Below, in pieces: positions 1 through 10,695 of a stretch of DNA of 64,000 nt. The notes beneath the pieces are model-generated. The model was not told the origin of the DNA, did not search any database, and saw only the letters and a list, made by a program, of their open reading frames with translations. Source of the stretch: Vanrija pseudolonga (taxonomy: Eukaryota; Basidiomycota; Tremellomycetes; Trichosporonales; Trichosporonaceae); contig NC_085851.1 in assembly GCF_020906515.1 (NCBI RefSeq), forward strand, positions 2,728,001 through 2,792,000, written 5' to 3'. Made by a program: the position numbers and the translations under genes. The first letter of the stretch is position 1. Each line of letters begins with the position of its first letter.

Positions 1-2610
1 CTCCTTGATCGAGTCTTGGTCGCAGACCAGCACCGACTGGGCTTCACAGTATGCAAGCGCCTGCGGCTGGGTAAGAACCTTGTCTGGGATCGGCTTGCCG
101 TCGAGGTCGCGAGCTACCGGATACGGCGTCGAGATGACGTCGTTGCTGAAGGTTGGGGTGTGGGGGGCGATGTTGGAGGACGGGAACCCGCGACCCGTGC
201 GGCGAGCAGTAGAGCAACAGACTCGGCGAGTGGCTATCGGTAGCACCAACATCGGGGTGTGGTGAACCTTGCACTCGGGGGCACACCTGCGACGAAGCGG
301 GTTCAGTTCGACGCCACTGAGGAGATGAACACCAGGAAAGTACAGCCCCCCGGCGTACGTCTTGACGAGGAAGTTTGAGTGGCGGATCTTCTTGTCATTC
401 TTGTCGTCGGGAGGAAGAGTCTTGGGCGGTGGATGGCTCTCGTTGTTGAATGGCTCGATATCGATGGCTCGAGGACCGTGCGTGGCCGTCGCTACCATCC
501 ATGTCGACTGCATGTCCGCAAAGTTTTGCCATTCCTCGCGCACATCAGGGACCATGCCCTGCATGGGTCGGAGCGGAGGACCGAGAAGCTGGGCAAACTT
601 CTTTGCCTGGACTTGCATCCCACCGCTGCTCTCGATGACTTCGAGGAGGCGCGTGAAGGGTCGGTCGGGGATCTTGTTGATATCCGCGCCTTTGTTTCGG
701 AGCTCATCGATGAGCTTGGCAAGGATCCCCTGATCCTCCATCGACTTGCAAAACTCGATAATGCTTGTAAAGACCTTGAGGGGGTATGGGAACTCGATCT
801 CGTGGTAGAAGTGTAGTCTCCAGACTTCACCGTTGGACTTGGACTCCTTGAACGACCCTTGATGGCCGACAACCATGAGGCAAAGAAGGTCGTCAAACTC
901 CTGGCCAAGAGGGTCCTCAGTGTCGTGAGTATTCGACTGGTCGAGTTGCTTGCGCCACTGGCGCATTGCCGCCTCGACGGCCATGCGGCGAGTGCTCATG
1001 GGAACGCGATCGATGAAGAGAGCCGCATTGATCCTGCCCCGGAGAGCCGGACGTGGGGACTCTTGGGCGATACCGTGCGGATAGAGGGCATAGGATACCA
1101 TGCTTCCGAGATAGCCCAGTGACAATGGAGGGTTGATGGAGACGGTACCGGAGACAGTCTTGAGCATCTGAAGGGCTTGGTCCCTCGGAGTCTTGTTGTC
1201 GGACAGGGGAGGAAGCTCGAGAGCCACAACCCCCTTGGGAGACTTGGCGTAGCACTCGCACTCAGTCCATGTCCCTGGAGGATGGGTGAGAGTCTCAACC
1301 GCACCCTGCCCACCAGTAGGGCGTTGGAGCTGCGAAACGTTGAGGGCATGGCCGATGTTGGGGCATATCCGGATGAGCACCAGGCTTGCGCTGAGCAGCG
1401 CAACGGTTGGCGAATGTTGGTACGTTGCGCGCTCGGCGTCGGACAGTGGGCAGACCTTGAGAAGAACAATGTGCTTGGCACTGAAGAAGTCAAAGTCGAT
1501 AATGCGAGAGTCGCTGGGGTCGAGGCCGATGACCTAGGGGCGTCAGCGGGGCCTCCCGCGGTGGCCACTTACCGCAACACAGTGGCCACGAATGTAATTG
1601 AAGACGATGAGCGGGCCGGTTACGCAGGATCTTGACTCTTCACGCTTCACGAGAAGTCCCACGAGGCCATTAGGGCCGATCTTCAGAGTGTATGAGACGT
1701 CAGGCTCGCCCATCTGATACGGAAGGATGAACTCGAGGTAGGGCAGTCTGGCTCGGGGGTGTGGCTCCAAGGCTGTCGGCGATGCGACCTTGGCCTTGGT
1801 CTTGACATTTTCTAGACCATAGGGACGGAGCTGGTAGAAGTAGACTCGGTGAGCACGTCCGGTTTGGAGTGGCGTGTTTCTCTTGCCGGCGTAGGGAACA
1901 ATGACTCTGGGGAGTTGGTAAAGGACCAAGGCAACCCGTCAACTCACGACTGGGCAGCGACGGCGGCGAGGTTGTCCTCAGGATAGATGGCCAATGCAGC
2001 GAACCTTGCGGACCACTCAAACTCCCAGGTCCACATGCGCTGCTGTTCCGCTGCTCCCTTGGGGCGGGGTGGAAGTTGAATGTCTTGCAGCGGGATCGTG
2101 TCCTCAGCGGGGGAGGGAAACTTGGCCTCGTCCCGGTTCTTCATGTACGTCTTCCTCACTTCGTGTGCCAGAGGAAGGGCCCACAGCGTCCACCCCGTCC
2201 CGGCGCTCGACTTGGTGACCATGTACCCGTCGCGCACGTCGAGAACTTGTCCCTCGGGGTGCACGCAGCGCGTGAGGACGGGCACGCCGACCTGGAGCGA
2301 CTCCTCGCGCCTGAAGCTCTCGTTGTATGCTAGCGGGCGGGGATCCGTGCGCTTGTTGGGCAGGTCGCCGTCGAGCGAGTGACGAATTGGGGGGACACTG
2401 TATGTTAGGTTCTCACAGATGCTGCGGAAGAAGGGGTCGTCGTTCATGTAGTCACGGAGGTTGCGACAGGTCTGGTGGGTTAGGACGCATGCTGAAGACA
2501 GGACCCACCGAGTACAGCTGCCGCAGGTCGTTGATCGCTGCGAGGAGGATGTGCTTGAGTACTGGGCGTTGGGATAGGTCAGCGAAGACGCGTTGGGTCG
2601 TGGTCTTCAT
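1..2610 (-). CDS. Large F-box-like protein, C-terminus off the window
   Basis: Four exons read leftward: 2610-2509, 2471-1948, 1906-1573 and 1533 to the window edge. The introns have GT..AG ends and CTAAC-like branch sites, and the joins keep frame. At least 831 residues are visible and the frame is still open at position 1. The first 60 residues (…ILLAAINDLRQLYSTCRNL) resemble the second and third helices of an F-box, the segment that binds Skp1 in SCF ubiquitin ligases, but the opening LP motif is missing. The rest shows no repeat or catalytic motif I recognise; it includes proline-rich stretches and a segment rich in charged helices around residues 500-700. The start at 2610 was chosen because exon 1 from it splices in frame; an ATG at 2620 lies in another frame. 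A role as an F-box substrate receptor is an inference. The gene itself is well supported by the long spliced frame. Confidence 0.72.
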
Positions 2611-3017
2611 GGCTGGTCATTGATGTGAGGTGGGGTCAACGCGAGAGTGAGTGGGAGTAATGAGTGGAAGCAACGAGTAAGTTGCGGAGGTGGTGGGGTG
2701 TTGCAGTGAAGGAAGGATAATTGAGTTGATGGAGAAGGGTTGTGGACAACAAGCGTGAAGACGAGGCGAGACAGACACGATAATAAGCAACGCAGAGGTC
2801 GACAAAGAGGGACAAAGGAAGACAAAGAAGACGAGGAAGACCAGGAAGACGAGGAAGGTGGATGTAACCGGCCAACGGTGACCGGTTGACCGGAGTTGAT
2901 GTGACACCGGATGCCGCTTTTGCGCCGCCCAGATTCTGTCTTGGCTTGCAAGACAGCACAATCAGTTTGTTGACACTACCTTTACTCATACACTACAATC
3001 TTCCAACACTGCTACGC
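2611..3017. other. Intergenic, purine-rich tract
   Basis: This 407-bp gap separates the F-box-like gene from the 3' end of the ankyrin gene. About 2795-2860 is a GA-rich tract of imperfect GAAGAC and GACAAAG units, probably promoter or leader DNA of the F-box-like gene. I see no gene. Confidence 0.5.
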
Positions 3018-3620
3018 CTAGGCCTGCTCGAGAATCTCGACGATTCGACTCTGCCCCTTCTGCCTGGCATGCTGAAGCGCCGTCACGCCGTCATGGTCGC
3101 CGATTGAGGGCTTTGCGCCAGCCTCGAGCAAGATTCGCACAATCTGGGCGTACTTGTCGCTCCCATCGCCGAGGATGACAGCCTCAAGGAGTGCCGTCCA
3201 GCCGAGGTTGTTGATATGGTTGACATCAATGCCGGTAGTCACCACGCGGCGGACATAATCGACGTGTCCTCGCTCCGAGGCGGGGATGACGCTCACGCCT
3301 CCGTACCGGTTACGCAGGGTTAAGTCTGGCTTGGGGTTCGCTCCGAGGAGCACCTCGAGCATGGGGACGGACCCCGTGACGCCCGTCACGAGCCATGCGG
3401 ACTGGAGGATGGTGTCCTGCGCGTTCGGGTCCGCGCCCGCGGCTACAAGTGCTTTGGCTGCGTCGACGTGGTCCCCCAGCGACGCGAGGAGCAAGGGAGT
3501 GCGTTGGGACGAGTCGCGCGCCTCGACGTTTGCACCTGCTGACAGCGCCCGTGTGATCCCATCCACGTCGCCAGAGGCTGCTGCTTTGAGGAGCTGTGCA
3601 TCGGGGCCCGTGCTCGGCAT
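3018..3620 (-). CDS. Small ankyrin-repeat protein
   Basis: A single-exon frame of 200 residues made almost entirely of ankyrin repeats. Repeat signatures of the type LLKAAASGDVDGI, RTPLLLASLGDHVDAAKALV, GVSVIPASERGHVDYVRRVV, GWTALLEAVI and GVTALQHARQKGQSRIVEIL are visible, giving about five units. Ankyrin repeats are protein-interaction modules and fix no reaction. There is no signal peptide, membrane segment or extra domain, so a soluble cytosolic or nuclear adaptor is likely. The ATG is the first in the frame and the protein begins just before repeat 1. It is divergent from MET2 across a 675-bp intergenic region. Confidence 0.85.
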   Translation of the reverse strand: MPSTGPDAQLLKAAASGDVDGITRALSAGANVEARDSSQRTPLLLASLGDHVDAAKALVAAGADPNAQDTILQSAWLVTGVTGSVPMLEVLLGANPKPDLTLRNRYGGVSVIPASERGHVDYVRRVVTTGIDVNHINNLGWTALLEAVILGDGSDKYAQIVRILLEAGAKPSIGDHDGVTALQHARQKGQSRIVEILEQA

Positions 3621-4295
3621 GGTGAGTCGAGTGCGAGAGGGAGAGTGGATGGAATGGTGAGTGACACCGAGTGCCTAGCGTGGTACCGATATTCGTTTTG
3701 GCTCGATTAGTCTGACGGTTTCACCCCAGACTATTCGGCACGATGAGGAATGGCTCGGCGCCCATTCCGAGCGCCGAAGCCGTTCCAACGTCATGTGGCA
3801 GAGATGTCGATCACCGAGAGTGGCTTGGCTGTCTGCTGACATCCCTCTCGGCTTTGCATAAGCGTGCCGATTAAAGCATTCGGCTCCACCCGTCCATCCT
3901 CAGTGTCCTCTGGGTGAGTGCGTGCTTTGTTGTGGACTGGCGATACGAGCGCCGGGTGGCAGCGTTAAGCGGGGCCTGGGTCCGCCGACTTTTGGAATAT
4001 TTGCGATATTCGGTCGAAATGACGTGCTAGCAGGGCGCACTGGGCCCCCAGGCGAGGTTCGGATACAAAGCTTGACTTTGACCGAGTCGACGATTCGACA
4101 CAATCCAAATCAAAAGACAGGACTCAAAGCAACAAGCTCGGCCGTATTACCCGCACGCCGGCATTTACTAGTCGACGACTTGAATCGTAAAACTCGACGC
4201 GATTCTGGAATTCCTCAACTCCATCTACACACCGATACCATCAATCCACAACTCGCTATCACTCTCTATCCGACCAAAAGCCGACATTGTTCACA
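3621..4295. promoter_or_regulatory. Divergent promoter region, ankyrin gene / MET2
   Basis: A 675-bp gap between divergent starts. It holds an imperfect inverted repeat with arms at 3747-3761 and 3771-3786 (GGAATGGCTCGGCGC against GCGCCGAAGCCGTTCC) and a perfect 6-bp inverted repeat, GAATAT/ATATTC, at 3995-4011. No gene is seen. Shared regulation is an inference from orientation. Confidence 0.4.
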
Positions 4296-6212
4296 ATGAC
4301 GGCGTCGACGTCGAGTGAGTCACCGGGCGGTAGCGACGCCGATGCGGTTGCTGACACTCCAGACGACAATGCCACCAACCCCTACTCCAGCTTGATCGAC
4401 CAGGAGATCGCAGTCCTCCCGACCTTCACCTTCGAGTCAGGTGTTGCGCTTAACGACGTACCGGTTGCCTACAAGACATGGGGCAAGCTCAACGCCGCGC
4501 GCGACAACTGCATGGTCATCTGCCATGCGCTCACCGGCAGCGCCGATGTTGAGGACTGGTGAGTGGAGCTCGTCGGAGTGGCGACGTGGGTGGGGTATTG
4601 TCCCCCATCTCACCTTGGAGATCTACATCTCACCGCCGCCTGCTGCGCAACGGGGATACCAGACCATTCGCGGTATGAATTGATCTGACATTCCAAATAG
4701 GTGGGGACCTCTTCTTGGACCCAACCGAGCCTTCGACCCTACGCGCTTCTTCATCTTCTGCGGCAATGTCATCGGCTCGCCGTATGGAACCGTCTCTAGC
4801 GTCACCACCAACCCTGCGACCGGCCGGCCCTATGGCCCCGAGATGCCAGGCAGCACCGCGAAGGACGACGTGCGGTATGTGGGCTGTTGTCAACCTCGTG
4901 TGACCACTTTGCTGACGTGAAGCAGGCTGCACTACCAGGTGCTCAAGCAGCTGGGCGTCGAGTCGGTTGCCGCAGTCATCGGTGGCTCGATGGGCGGCAT
5001 CACCACCCTCGAATGGCCATTGAACACTCCCCCCGGATTTGTCAAGGCGATTGTGCCCCTCGCCACTTCCGCCAGGCATTCGGCATGGTGCATTTCTTGG
5101 GGCGAGGCCCAGCGCCAGTCCATCTACTCGGACCCCGACTACAAGGATGGCTACTACTACGACAACCACGGCGAGGTCGACATGTCGGCGCAGCCGACCC
5201 GTGGTCTCGCCGCCGCACGCATGGCCGCACTGTTGACGTACCGTAGCCGAGACTCGTTCGAGTCTCGTTTCGGTCGGAAGCAGGGCAACGGAAGGCGGGG
5301 GAGCAAGATCCCGCACGGCGGTGTTCGTGTCATGGGAGGCTCGGAGACTACCAACCCTTCCGACCCGTCGACTGCCGAGCTTGACCGCTCGTCGGCGTGG
5401 CGGGAGCACAACGATGGTCACCGCTCGTTCCCGACCGCGCACCGCGACAGCCGGGCTCCCTCGCCGACCAAGGAGGACGGCACGCCTTTGACGCCGCAAA
5501 GCTTGTCACCGTCGTCGTCGCACCACACTGTCAACGGTAACGGGAACGGAGACGTCGCACCTCTTACATCACTTGACTTGGGTATCCCTAGCGGCAAGCC
5601 GAAGCTTGGCACCGGAGGCGACCGGGGTGAAACCAAGATCTTCAACGCTCAGAGCTACCTTCGGTACCAGGGAGACAAGGTTGGTGCTAAATTAGGGTGC
5701 GCGGAAGGCCGGTTGCTGACGCTTGGCAGTTCACATCGCGCTTTGACGCCAACTGCTACATCCACATTACGCGCAAGCTCGACACGCACGACTTGTCACA
5801 TCCGTCCGTGTTCCCGGGTGGTGTGTCGCACGAGTTGCCGACAGTGGTCAGCGACGACGACGACGAGATTGAGGCGGCGTTGTTCAACGCCCTTTCCCAC
5901 GAGCCGCCCGCGCTGGTGATTGGCATCGAGTCGGACGGCCTCTTCCAGCCGTCGGAGCAGCGCGAGCTGGCCGCGCACATCCCCGACGCCGAGCTCGTCA
6001 TCATCCCGAGCCCGGACGGCCACGACGGCTTCCTGCTCGAGTTTGAGGCCATCAACGGCTGGGTCGACGGCTGGTTGCGGCGCAAGGTGCCCTCGCACTA
6101 CGGCGAGCGCGTCATCAGCCTCGACGAGTGGAACAAGGACGAGGACGAGGGCTTTGCCGTCAAGAAGGAGTCGGTGTTTGGCGAGGCCGAGGCGGACGTT
6201 ACCCGGTGGTAA
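4296..6212 (+). CDS. MET2: Homoserine O-acetyltransferase
   Basis: Transfers acetyl from acetyl-CoA to homoserine, the step that commits homoserine to methionine synthesis; the cytosol is the usual site. Exons are 4296-4558, 4701-4874, 4926-5679 and 5730-6212, giving 557 residues. The alpha/beta-hydrolase triad of the family is readable: nucleophile Ser167 in GGSMGG, Asp466 in GIESDGLFQ and His495 in PDGHDGF. Family landmarks YKTWGKL, CHALTGSADVEDWWGPLLG and NCYIHITRKLDTHD are present. Between MAALLTYRS and the NAQSYLRYQG block sits a disordered insert of about 130 residues rich in Ser, Pro and Gly, longer than in bacterial MetX. The start at 4296 is preceded by an A-rich context (TTCACAATG). 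Identity is firm; the exact boundaries rest on frame closure at all three introns. Confidence 0.95.
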
Positions 6213-6470
6213 TGGCTGCCAGCAGCGGAGGACGAGGGCGAGGAGGTCAAGCACAAGTGTAACGAGTAGAGCATAGCGGTCCAACCCGCCACAAAGCATA
6301 GCGGTCCAACCCGCCGAGAAACGACGTCACATTGCAACATCTACAACACGCGGCACGGATACAGTAGACAGGAGGAGAGGTAGTTCGTGTCTTTTTGTCG
6401 TCACATGAAACCAAACGGCATAGTGCCTTGTATTAGAAAGCCAAAAGACAGCCAAAGGGAGTGTTTTTTA

Positions 6471-7799
6471 TTACCGGGGCACGCTGTGGACGCTCTCCGA
6501 TGTCCAATCCGACGCGCTGTCGTCAAACTTGGAGTCGTTGTTGACGAGCGGCGTCGTGTCAAACAAGTCGGCCTGGTGCGCCGGCTCGGCTTTGACATAC
6601 AGGGACGGTGACGAGCCGCCAGACGAGAGGCGGCTGGATGGGCGGTCAACATGGACGGGGACGAGCTTGAAGTCTTCACTGGCGTCATGGTGCGCCGGGA
6701 CCAGCGGCTGTGTCTCATCGTCCGCGGGGGGCTTGTACTCGCCCGAGAGCGCCTTGTACGCGTTACTGATCGCGGCCTCCTTCTTGGCGTCGTAGCTCGT
6801 GCGCTTGGCGGTATCGCTCTCCCCGCGCTTCTCGTACGCCGCCGACACGGGGCGCACCGGGGCGACGACGGCCTTGTAGTCCTCGAACGCGGCCGGGCGG
6901 TGGGCGTACGACCCCAGCCCGACGCGCGCAAACGTCTCGTCTGTCCAGGTACGGAAGCCGGCCGCCACGGTGCCGAGGTTGACGGCGTCGGCTGTCGAGT
7001 CGACCAGGTGGAGGTAGAGCCTGTGCGCGAGGAAGAGGGCGAGGAGGATGGACAGGGCGACGAAGGATACGATGCCTGTGAAGATGATCACTGGGAGGAC
7101 GAACGCCGCTGAAACGGGGGTTAGTGTGGGATTGGGGAAGGGGACGTACCGCCGAGGAAGATGGCGCCGAGGATGAGGAAGACAAGGATGAGCCCCGCGG
7201 CCGCGGTGAGGAAGACTGTCGACGCGACGACGAACCCGCTGGGCGTGTTAGTCGGGCTGTGCGGGACCCCAGCGCCGTCGCCACCACCACCGGCGTGTCA
7301 TAGCCGGTTGGGTTGAACACTCACACAAAGCACAGCACGGGGATGGCGGATAACGTCGTGAAGATGGCGAGGAAGGTCTAAGGGTGCGTCAGCCATCAGC
7401 CATGCCCACGGCGCCAGGCGGCAGCACGCACAAAGACGACGGGGTTGGACTCTGCGAACGCCTTCGCGGCGTTCGCGGCGGGCGTGAGCGCCTTCTGGAA
7501 CCTGTAGTGTAGCGTCAGCATCATCCTCCCCATCACCCCCAAGTCACGCTCGCGACGCACTTGTCAGACTGCTCGCGGACGCGGCGGGTAAGGTCGTCTA
7601 GCGCGGCCTGCGCGGCGCGCTCGTTGGCGCTCATGGCCGGGCCGTGCGCGTGCGAGTGGTGCGGGAGGTGCGCGCGGGCAGCGGCGGCGTGCGTTGACGG
7701 CTGGGCAGAGTAGCTGCTATAAGCTGACGGCGCTTTGCGGTGGTGGACTGCTGCTGCTTCGTGTGGCGCGACGGCAGAGGTGTAGGCCACGGGCGGCAT
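6471..7799 (-). CDS. Promethin/LDAF1-like lipid-droplet membrane protein
   Basis: Five exons, 7799-7561, 7501-7432, 7377-7325, 7238-7150 and 7108-6471, encode 362 residues. Residues about 104-185 are almost continuously hydrophobic with small-residue and glycine motifs (ILGAIFLG, GIVSFVALSILLALFLAHRL), reading as two hairpins. This is the layout of the promethin domain (LDAF1/TMEM159; yeast Ldo16/45), proteins that work with seipin at sites of lipid-droplet formation in the ER. An Ala/His-rich N-terminus and a predicted amphipathic stretch (residues about 60-95) precede the core. The 170-residue hydrophilic tail is rich in Ser, Asp and Pro and probably cytosolic. The assignment rests on topology, not on a catalytic motif; an unrelated four-helix ER protein remains possible. 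It converges on MET2. Confidence 0.6.
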
Positions 7800-8237
7800 T
7801 GCGAGTGGGAAGAAGAGGACTGAAGTTGCTGTTGTTCGGAGATGGGACGCGTCTTGGTTGTGGTGCAGTGAGCCGATGGAGGCGGCGCGCGGGAGCAGAT
7901 AGCGCCAGCCAGCGCCCGTTCACATGTCCCAGGGTGCAAGTCGGTTGCCACCACCACCCAGGCCGCGACGCAAGCGTGTTTGCTACCCCCCACGTTGTGC
8001 CTCGCGCCTCCCCTCCGCCTCGCCATCACGACCGACTGAGACATGCATCAAGACACTGTATTGTAACACAATTGTATGTGTGACAGTAACGCCCCGACCA
8101 CGCACCGCCCACGCACAGATCGCCATCGCCAGTAGCATACACATCACAATCACCGCTTGCTCGACAACGTCACTTCATCATCTTTCTTCTCGGCATCATC
8201 GTCGTACCCTTCACAACAAAGCATTAGCAAAAGCGTA
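7800..8237. other. Intergenic, upstream of the promethin-like gene
   Basis: This 438-bp gap contains the promoter of the minus-strand membrane-protein gene and the 3' flank of the tRNA-Lys gene. An A-run at about 8229-8232 would be a T-run, a pol III terminator, on the minus strand. No coding region is supported. Confidence 0.45.
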
Positions 8238-8323
8238 AGCCTAGTATGGGGCTCGAACCCATGACATTTTGATGTCATACACGTAGTAAGAGTCAAACTA
8301 TCTACCGACTGATATAACCAGGC
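8238..8323 (-). tRNA. tRNA-Lys(CUU), copy 1, with 13-nt intron
   Basis: Read on the minus strand, the acceptor stem GCCTGGT pairs with ACTAGGC (one G.U). The D arm is TATC/GATA, the anticodon stem TTTGA/TCAAA, and the T arm ATGGG/CCCAT around TTCGAGC. The loop CTCTTA places CTT at positions 34-36, which reads the AAG codon. A 13-nt intron follows position 37, the canonical site. A T-run lies shortly downstream on the minus strand. The exon sequence is identical to that of the copy at 13207-13290. Confidence 0.93.
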
Positions 8324-9503
8324 AATTGGAAATTTGATGATCTCGCGGGGCGCAGGACACTCAAGAACCCCGACGGGCACACAGATTTTCAGGGCGGAGT
8401 ATGAATGGACTCCGTGGATTGGGGTTTAAGTGGCATTTGGGCTTCCTCGATGCGATCGTTTGGATCTTTTGGGCAAGGCCTTGGAAATGAACGACTCCAT
8501 GCGACAACGACCCAGGCGACGATCGGGACATGCACATGCGCACGCCAAGGCCCGCCCGAGCTTCTCCCTCTCGAAGCGCCAATTCTCACCTGTGCCCCGC
8601 GACCTACCCCGCAACGCAGCGCCGCTCACTCCAACTGCTATGGAGCTGTTCCGCCAGGGGTTGTGTCATGTCGTCGATCGCCGAGGGGTGTGTTGTACGA
8701 AGTTGAAGTATGTGCCTGCATGCCGTGAACGCGGTGGGCCACCGGCTGTTCGGCCCGGCGTCGTTCCAGCGTTTGGCTCCTCACTGGCTTCCTCGCTGGC
8801 ATACCCACTCACGTGGCTTGAGCAACGCGCCGCCGAAAGGTCGTTGTCAGGAAGGGCTGACCGATGACCGACCTGATAGGATACGACACCATCAGCCCAT
8901 CTACCGATCGACTTCGCCGAATAACGTCAACGTTCAACCAACCAAGTCTGGGAAAGACGCCCCACGCCGTTGGGGAGGGGCTGTCTTCCTCGAAACCCTC
9001 TTCGCGTCGCGTCGGCGGTTATGCGGGAAACATGCGTTTACGACAGGTGCCTGTTGACGGTAACCATCATATGCAAACAAATAAGGTGTGTTAATCCTTC
9101 GTCCGAGTCAACCGCCCCTCCCCTCCTCACGGGATGGGCCGAGAACGGCGGCACCAGGACGGGACATGGCCGACTCCGCGGGACTGACTTAGGCTCACGG
9201 CGACATGACGACCGGGTAGGTGCCGCTTTCAACGTGTGGATGCAGGTTGTCGCACCGTACATCCTACCTGGAAGCCTTTCATGTTAGCGCAGAACGAGAA
9301 GAATAAGGCTTTAAAGCACGTCGGGCCGCTGCATCAGGCTTCATCATGCCGTACAACCAGCTCGCAGACGCGGCACTCCTTGCTTCGGATGACCGACTCC
9401 CATCACACGACGATATATACATATAAGCATGTACCTATCGGCATCATGTAGCTCTCAGTAACTCGCTGCTTGGTCCGAAACAACCCCCCGCACATACACT
9501 CCA
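8324..9503. other. Gene-free region upstream of secreted gene A
   Basis: A 1.18-kb stretch with only short open frames of unconvincing composition. From about 9060 onward it shares blocks with the DNA upstream of secreted gene B, for example AAGCACGTCGGGCCG at 9314-9328 and GGCTTCATCATG at 9337-9348. It therefore belongs to the duplicated unit. Confidence 0.5.
9413..9427 (+). promoter_or_regulatory. TATA-like box of secreted gene A
   Basis: An AT-rich run containing TATATA and TATAAG lies about 80-90 bp before the start codon at 9504. It is a plausible TATA element for a strongly regulated secreted-protein gene; the position of transcription start is not visible. Confidence 0.4.
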
Positions 9504-10016
9504 ATGTTCTTCAACGTCAAGGCTATCGCCGTCGTTGCGGCCCTCCTCAACGTCGCCTTCGCGGTGCCCGTCGCTGAAACCAATCCCGAGGTTGCCTCGG
9601 AGGCTATAACGTTTGATAAGCGGGCCGCCTCGTACGCCATCTGGCTGGTGCGCGATCAGAAGTTCGACTGGACCTTCAAGACTCCTTTCGCCGGTAAAGC
9701 GTGGTTCGGCTACGCGCTGTACGACGATGGATCGACCTGCGACCGCCGCTACAATGAGAGGATGGACAAAACCTACGGCGCACGTAACGACGCGGCTTTC
9801 GACCCATCTCCGGACCGGCCGCTGAAGTTTAGCGACGTGAAGGGCTGCGGCACGGTCGACTTTTGGGTGGCGAACGGCGGCACCAACCTCGTAGCGTACA
9901 AGGCCGGCGGGAACGGCCAAATGATCGGTTACTGCTGGCCCAAGCGCTCAGAAAGCCAGGGACTCTGCATGCCGTGGAACCAGTACACGCCCCAGTGGCC
10001 TTGCATCCTCAACTAA
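9504..10016 (+). CDS. Small secreted cysteine-containing protein, paralogue A
   Basis: An intronless 170-residue frame. Residues 1-20 (MFFNVKAIAVVAALLNVAFA) are a clear signal peptide. A short acidic propeptide follows and ends in Asp-Lys-Arg at about 38-39, a kexin-type cleavage site, so the predicted mature chain starts near AASYAIW. The mature part has five cysteines, four shared with paralogues B and C. Shared motifs are W-x-V, DWTFKTP (also in B), FGY, K-x-YG, the PDRPLKF block and GTV-[DE]-[FY]-W. No known fold is recognised. The start is fixed by alignment of the signal peptides and by the shared leader CAATG-[TC]-TCTTCAAC in B and C. A role in secretion-dependent interaction or antagonism is speculation. 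Confidence 0.85.
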   Translation: MFFNVKAIAVVAALLNVAFAVPVAETNPEVASEAITFDKRAASYAIWLVRDQKFDWTFKTPFAGKAWFGYALYDDGSTCDRRYNERMDKTYGARNDAAFDPSPDRPLKFSDVKGCGTVDFWVANGGTNLVAYKAGGNGQMIGYCWPKRSESQGLCMPWNQYTPQWPCILN

Positions 10017-10695
10017 GCTTGTAGCCTGTTGGAGGTAAATACCACAGCGCCACATGTATCATTGCCGCTACGCCTCACTCAATTTCACATGTATCGATAT
10101 CCAGTATGTGCTTACCATTGACGCAGTGTAGTTCGAGTGTCACTCCGTGTATGCGTACTTCTCTAGTACGTTCCTGTTGCCTGAAACCATGTTATGCAAC
10201 ACAGGGATGTACGTTAACCCTTCGTCCTTGTCGTGTCGGATTCAAACACCCGCCTCCCCCGCAGAAGATCGGTGCCCCCTTCCCCGAACGCGGCTGGCTC
10301 CACGAGGCCAGGCCTGGACTCATTGAAACACGACGACCGGGTACCTGCTCCACACATTTGTGGTCACTTGAACGCGCTTCGGGCTAACGCGCCGCGAGAA
10401 CAAGGGTTTCAAGCACGTCGGGCCGTGTACGCCGGCTTCATCATGTCGTACTTACATGCAAGCAGTTCGTGGCGCGGTCCTTCTGGTTGCAACTTGAGGC
10501 ATAATGCAGCTTTTCTTTATGCCCGCCTCAAGACGTGCGTGCGTGCCGTCATGCGCCCCCCACTCCAGGTTGCTCACCCACGCCAAGATATAAAGTATGG
10601 ATCTTTGGAGCAGGTAGCTCGCAGCAGCACACTCTGTGCGTCCCCCCAGTGTTTCAAGCGCGCACCTAAATACGCACAGCGACACACGCCCCCCA
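10017..10695. other. Intergenic between secreted genes A and B, duplicated promoter blocks
   Basis: Contains blocks repeated from the upstream region of gene A: AAGCACGTCGGGCCG at 10411-10425 and GGCTTCATCATG at 10434-10445, with the same 23-bp start-to-start spacing as at 9314/9337. A TATAAA at 10589-10594 lies about 100 bp before gene B. No additional gene is supported. Confidence 0.5.
10589..10594 (+). promoter_or_regulatory. TATA box of secreted gene B
   Basis: TATAAA sits 102 bp upstream of the gene B start codon, a position similar to the AT-rich box of gene A. Confidence 0.45.

Noticed and set aside
8430-8867. 145-codon plus-strand frame near tRNA-Lys copy 1
   Set aside because: Arg/Pro-rich composition, several overlapping frames and no homologous feature near the second tRNA-Lys.
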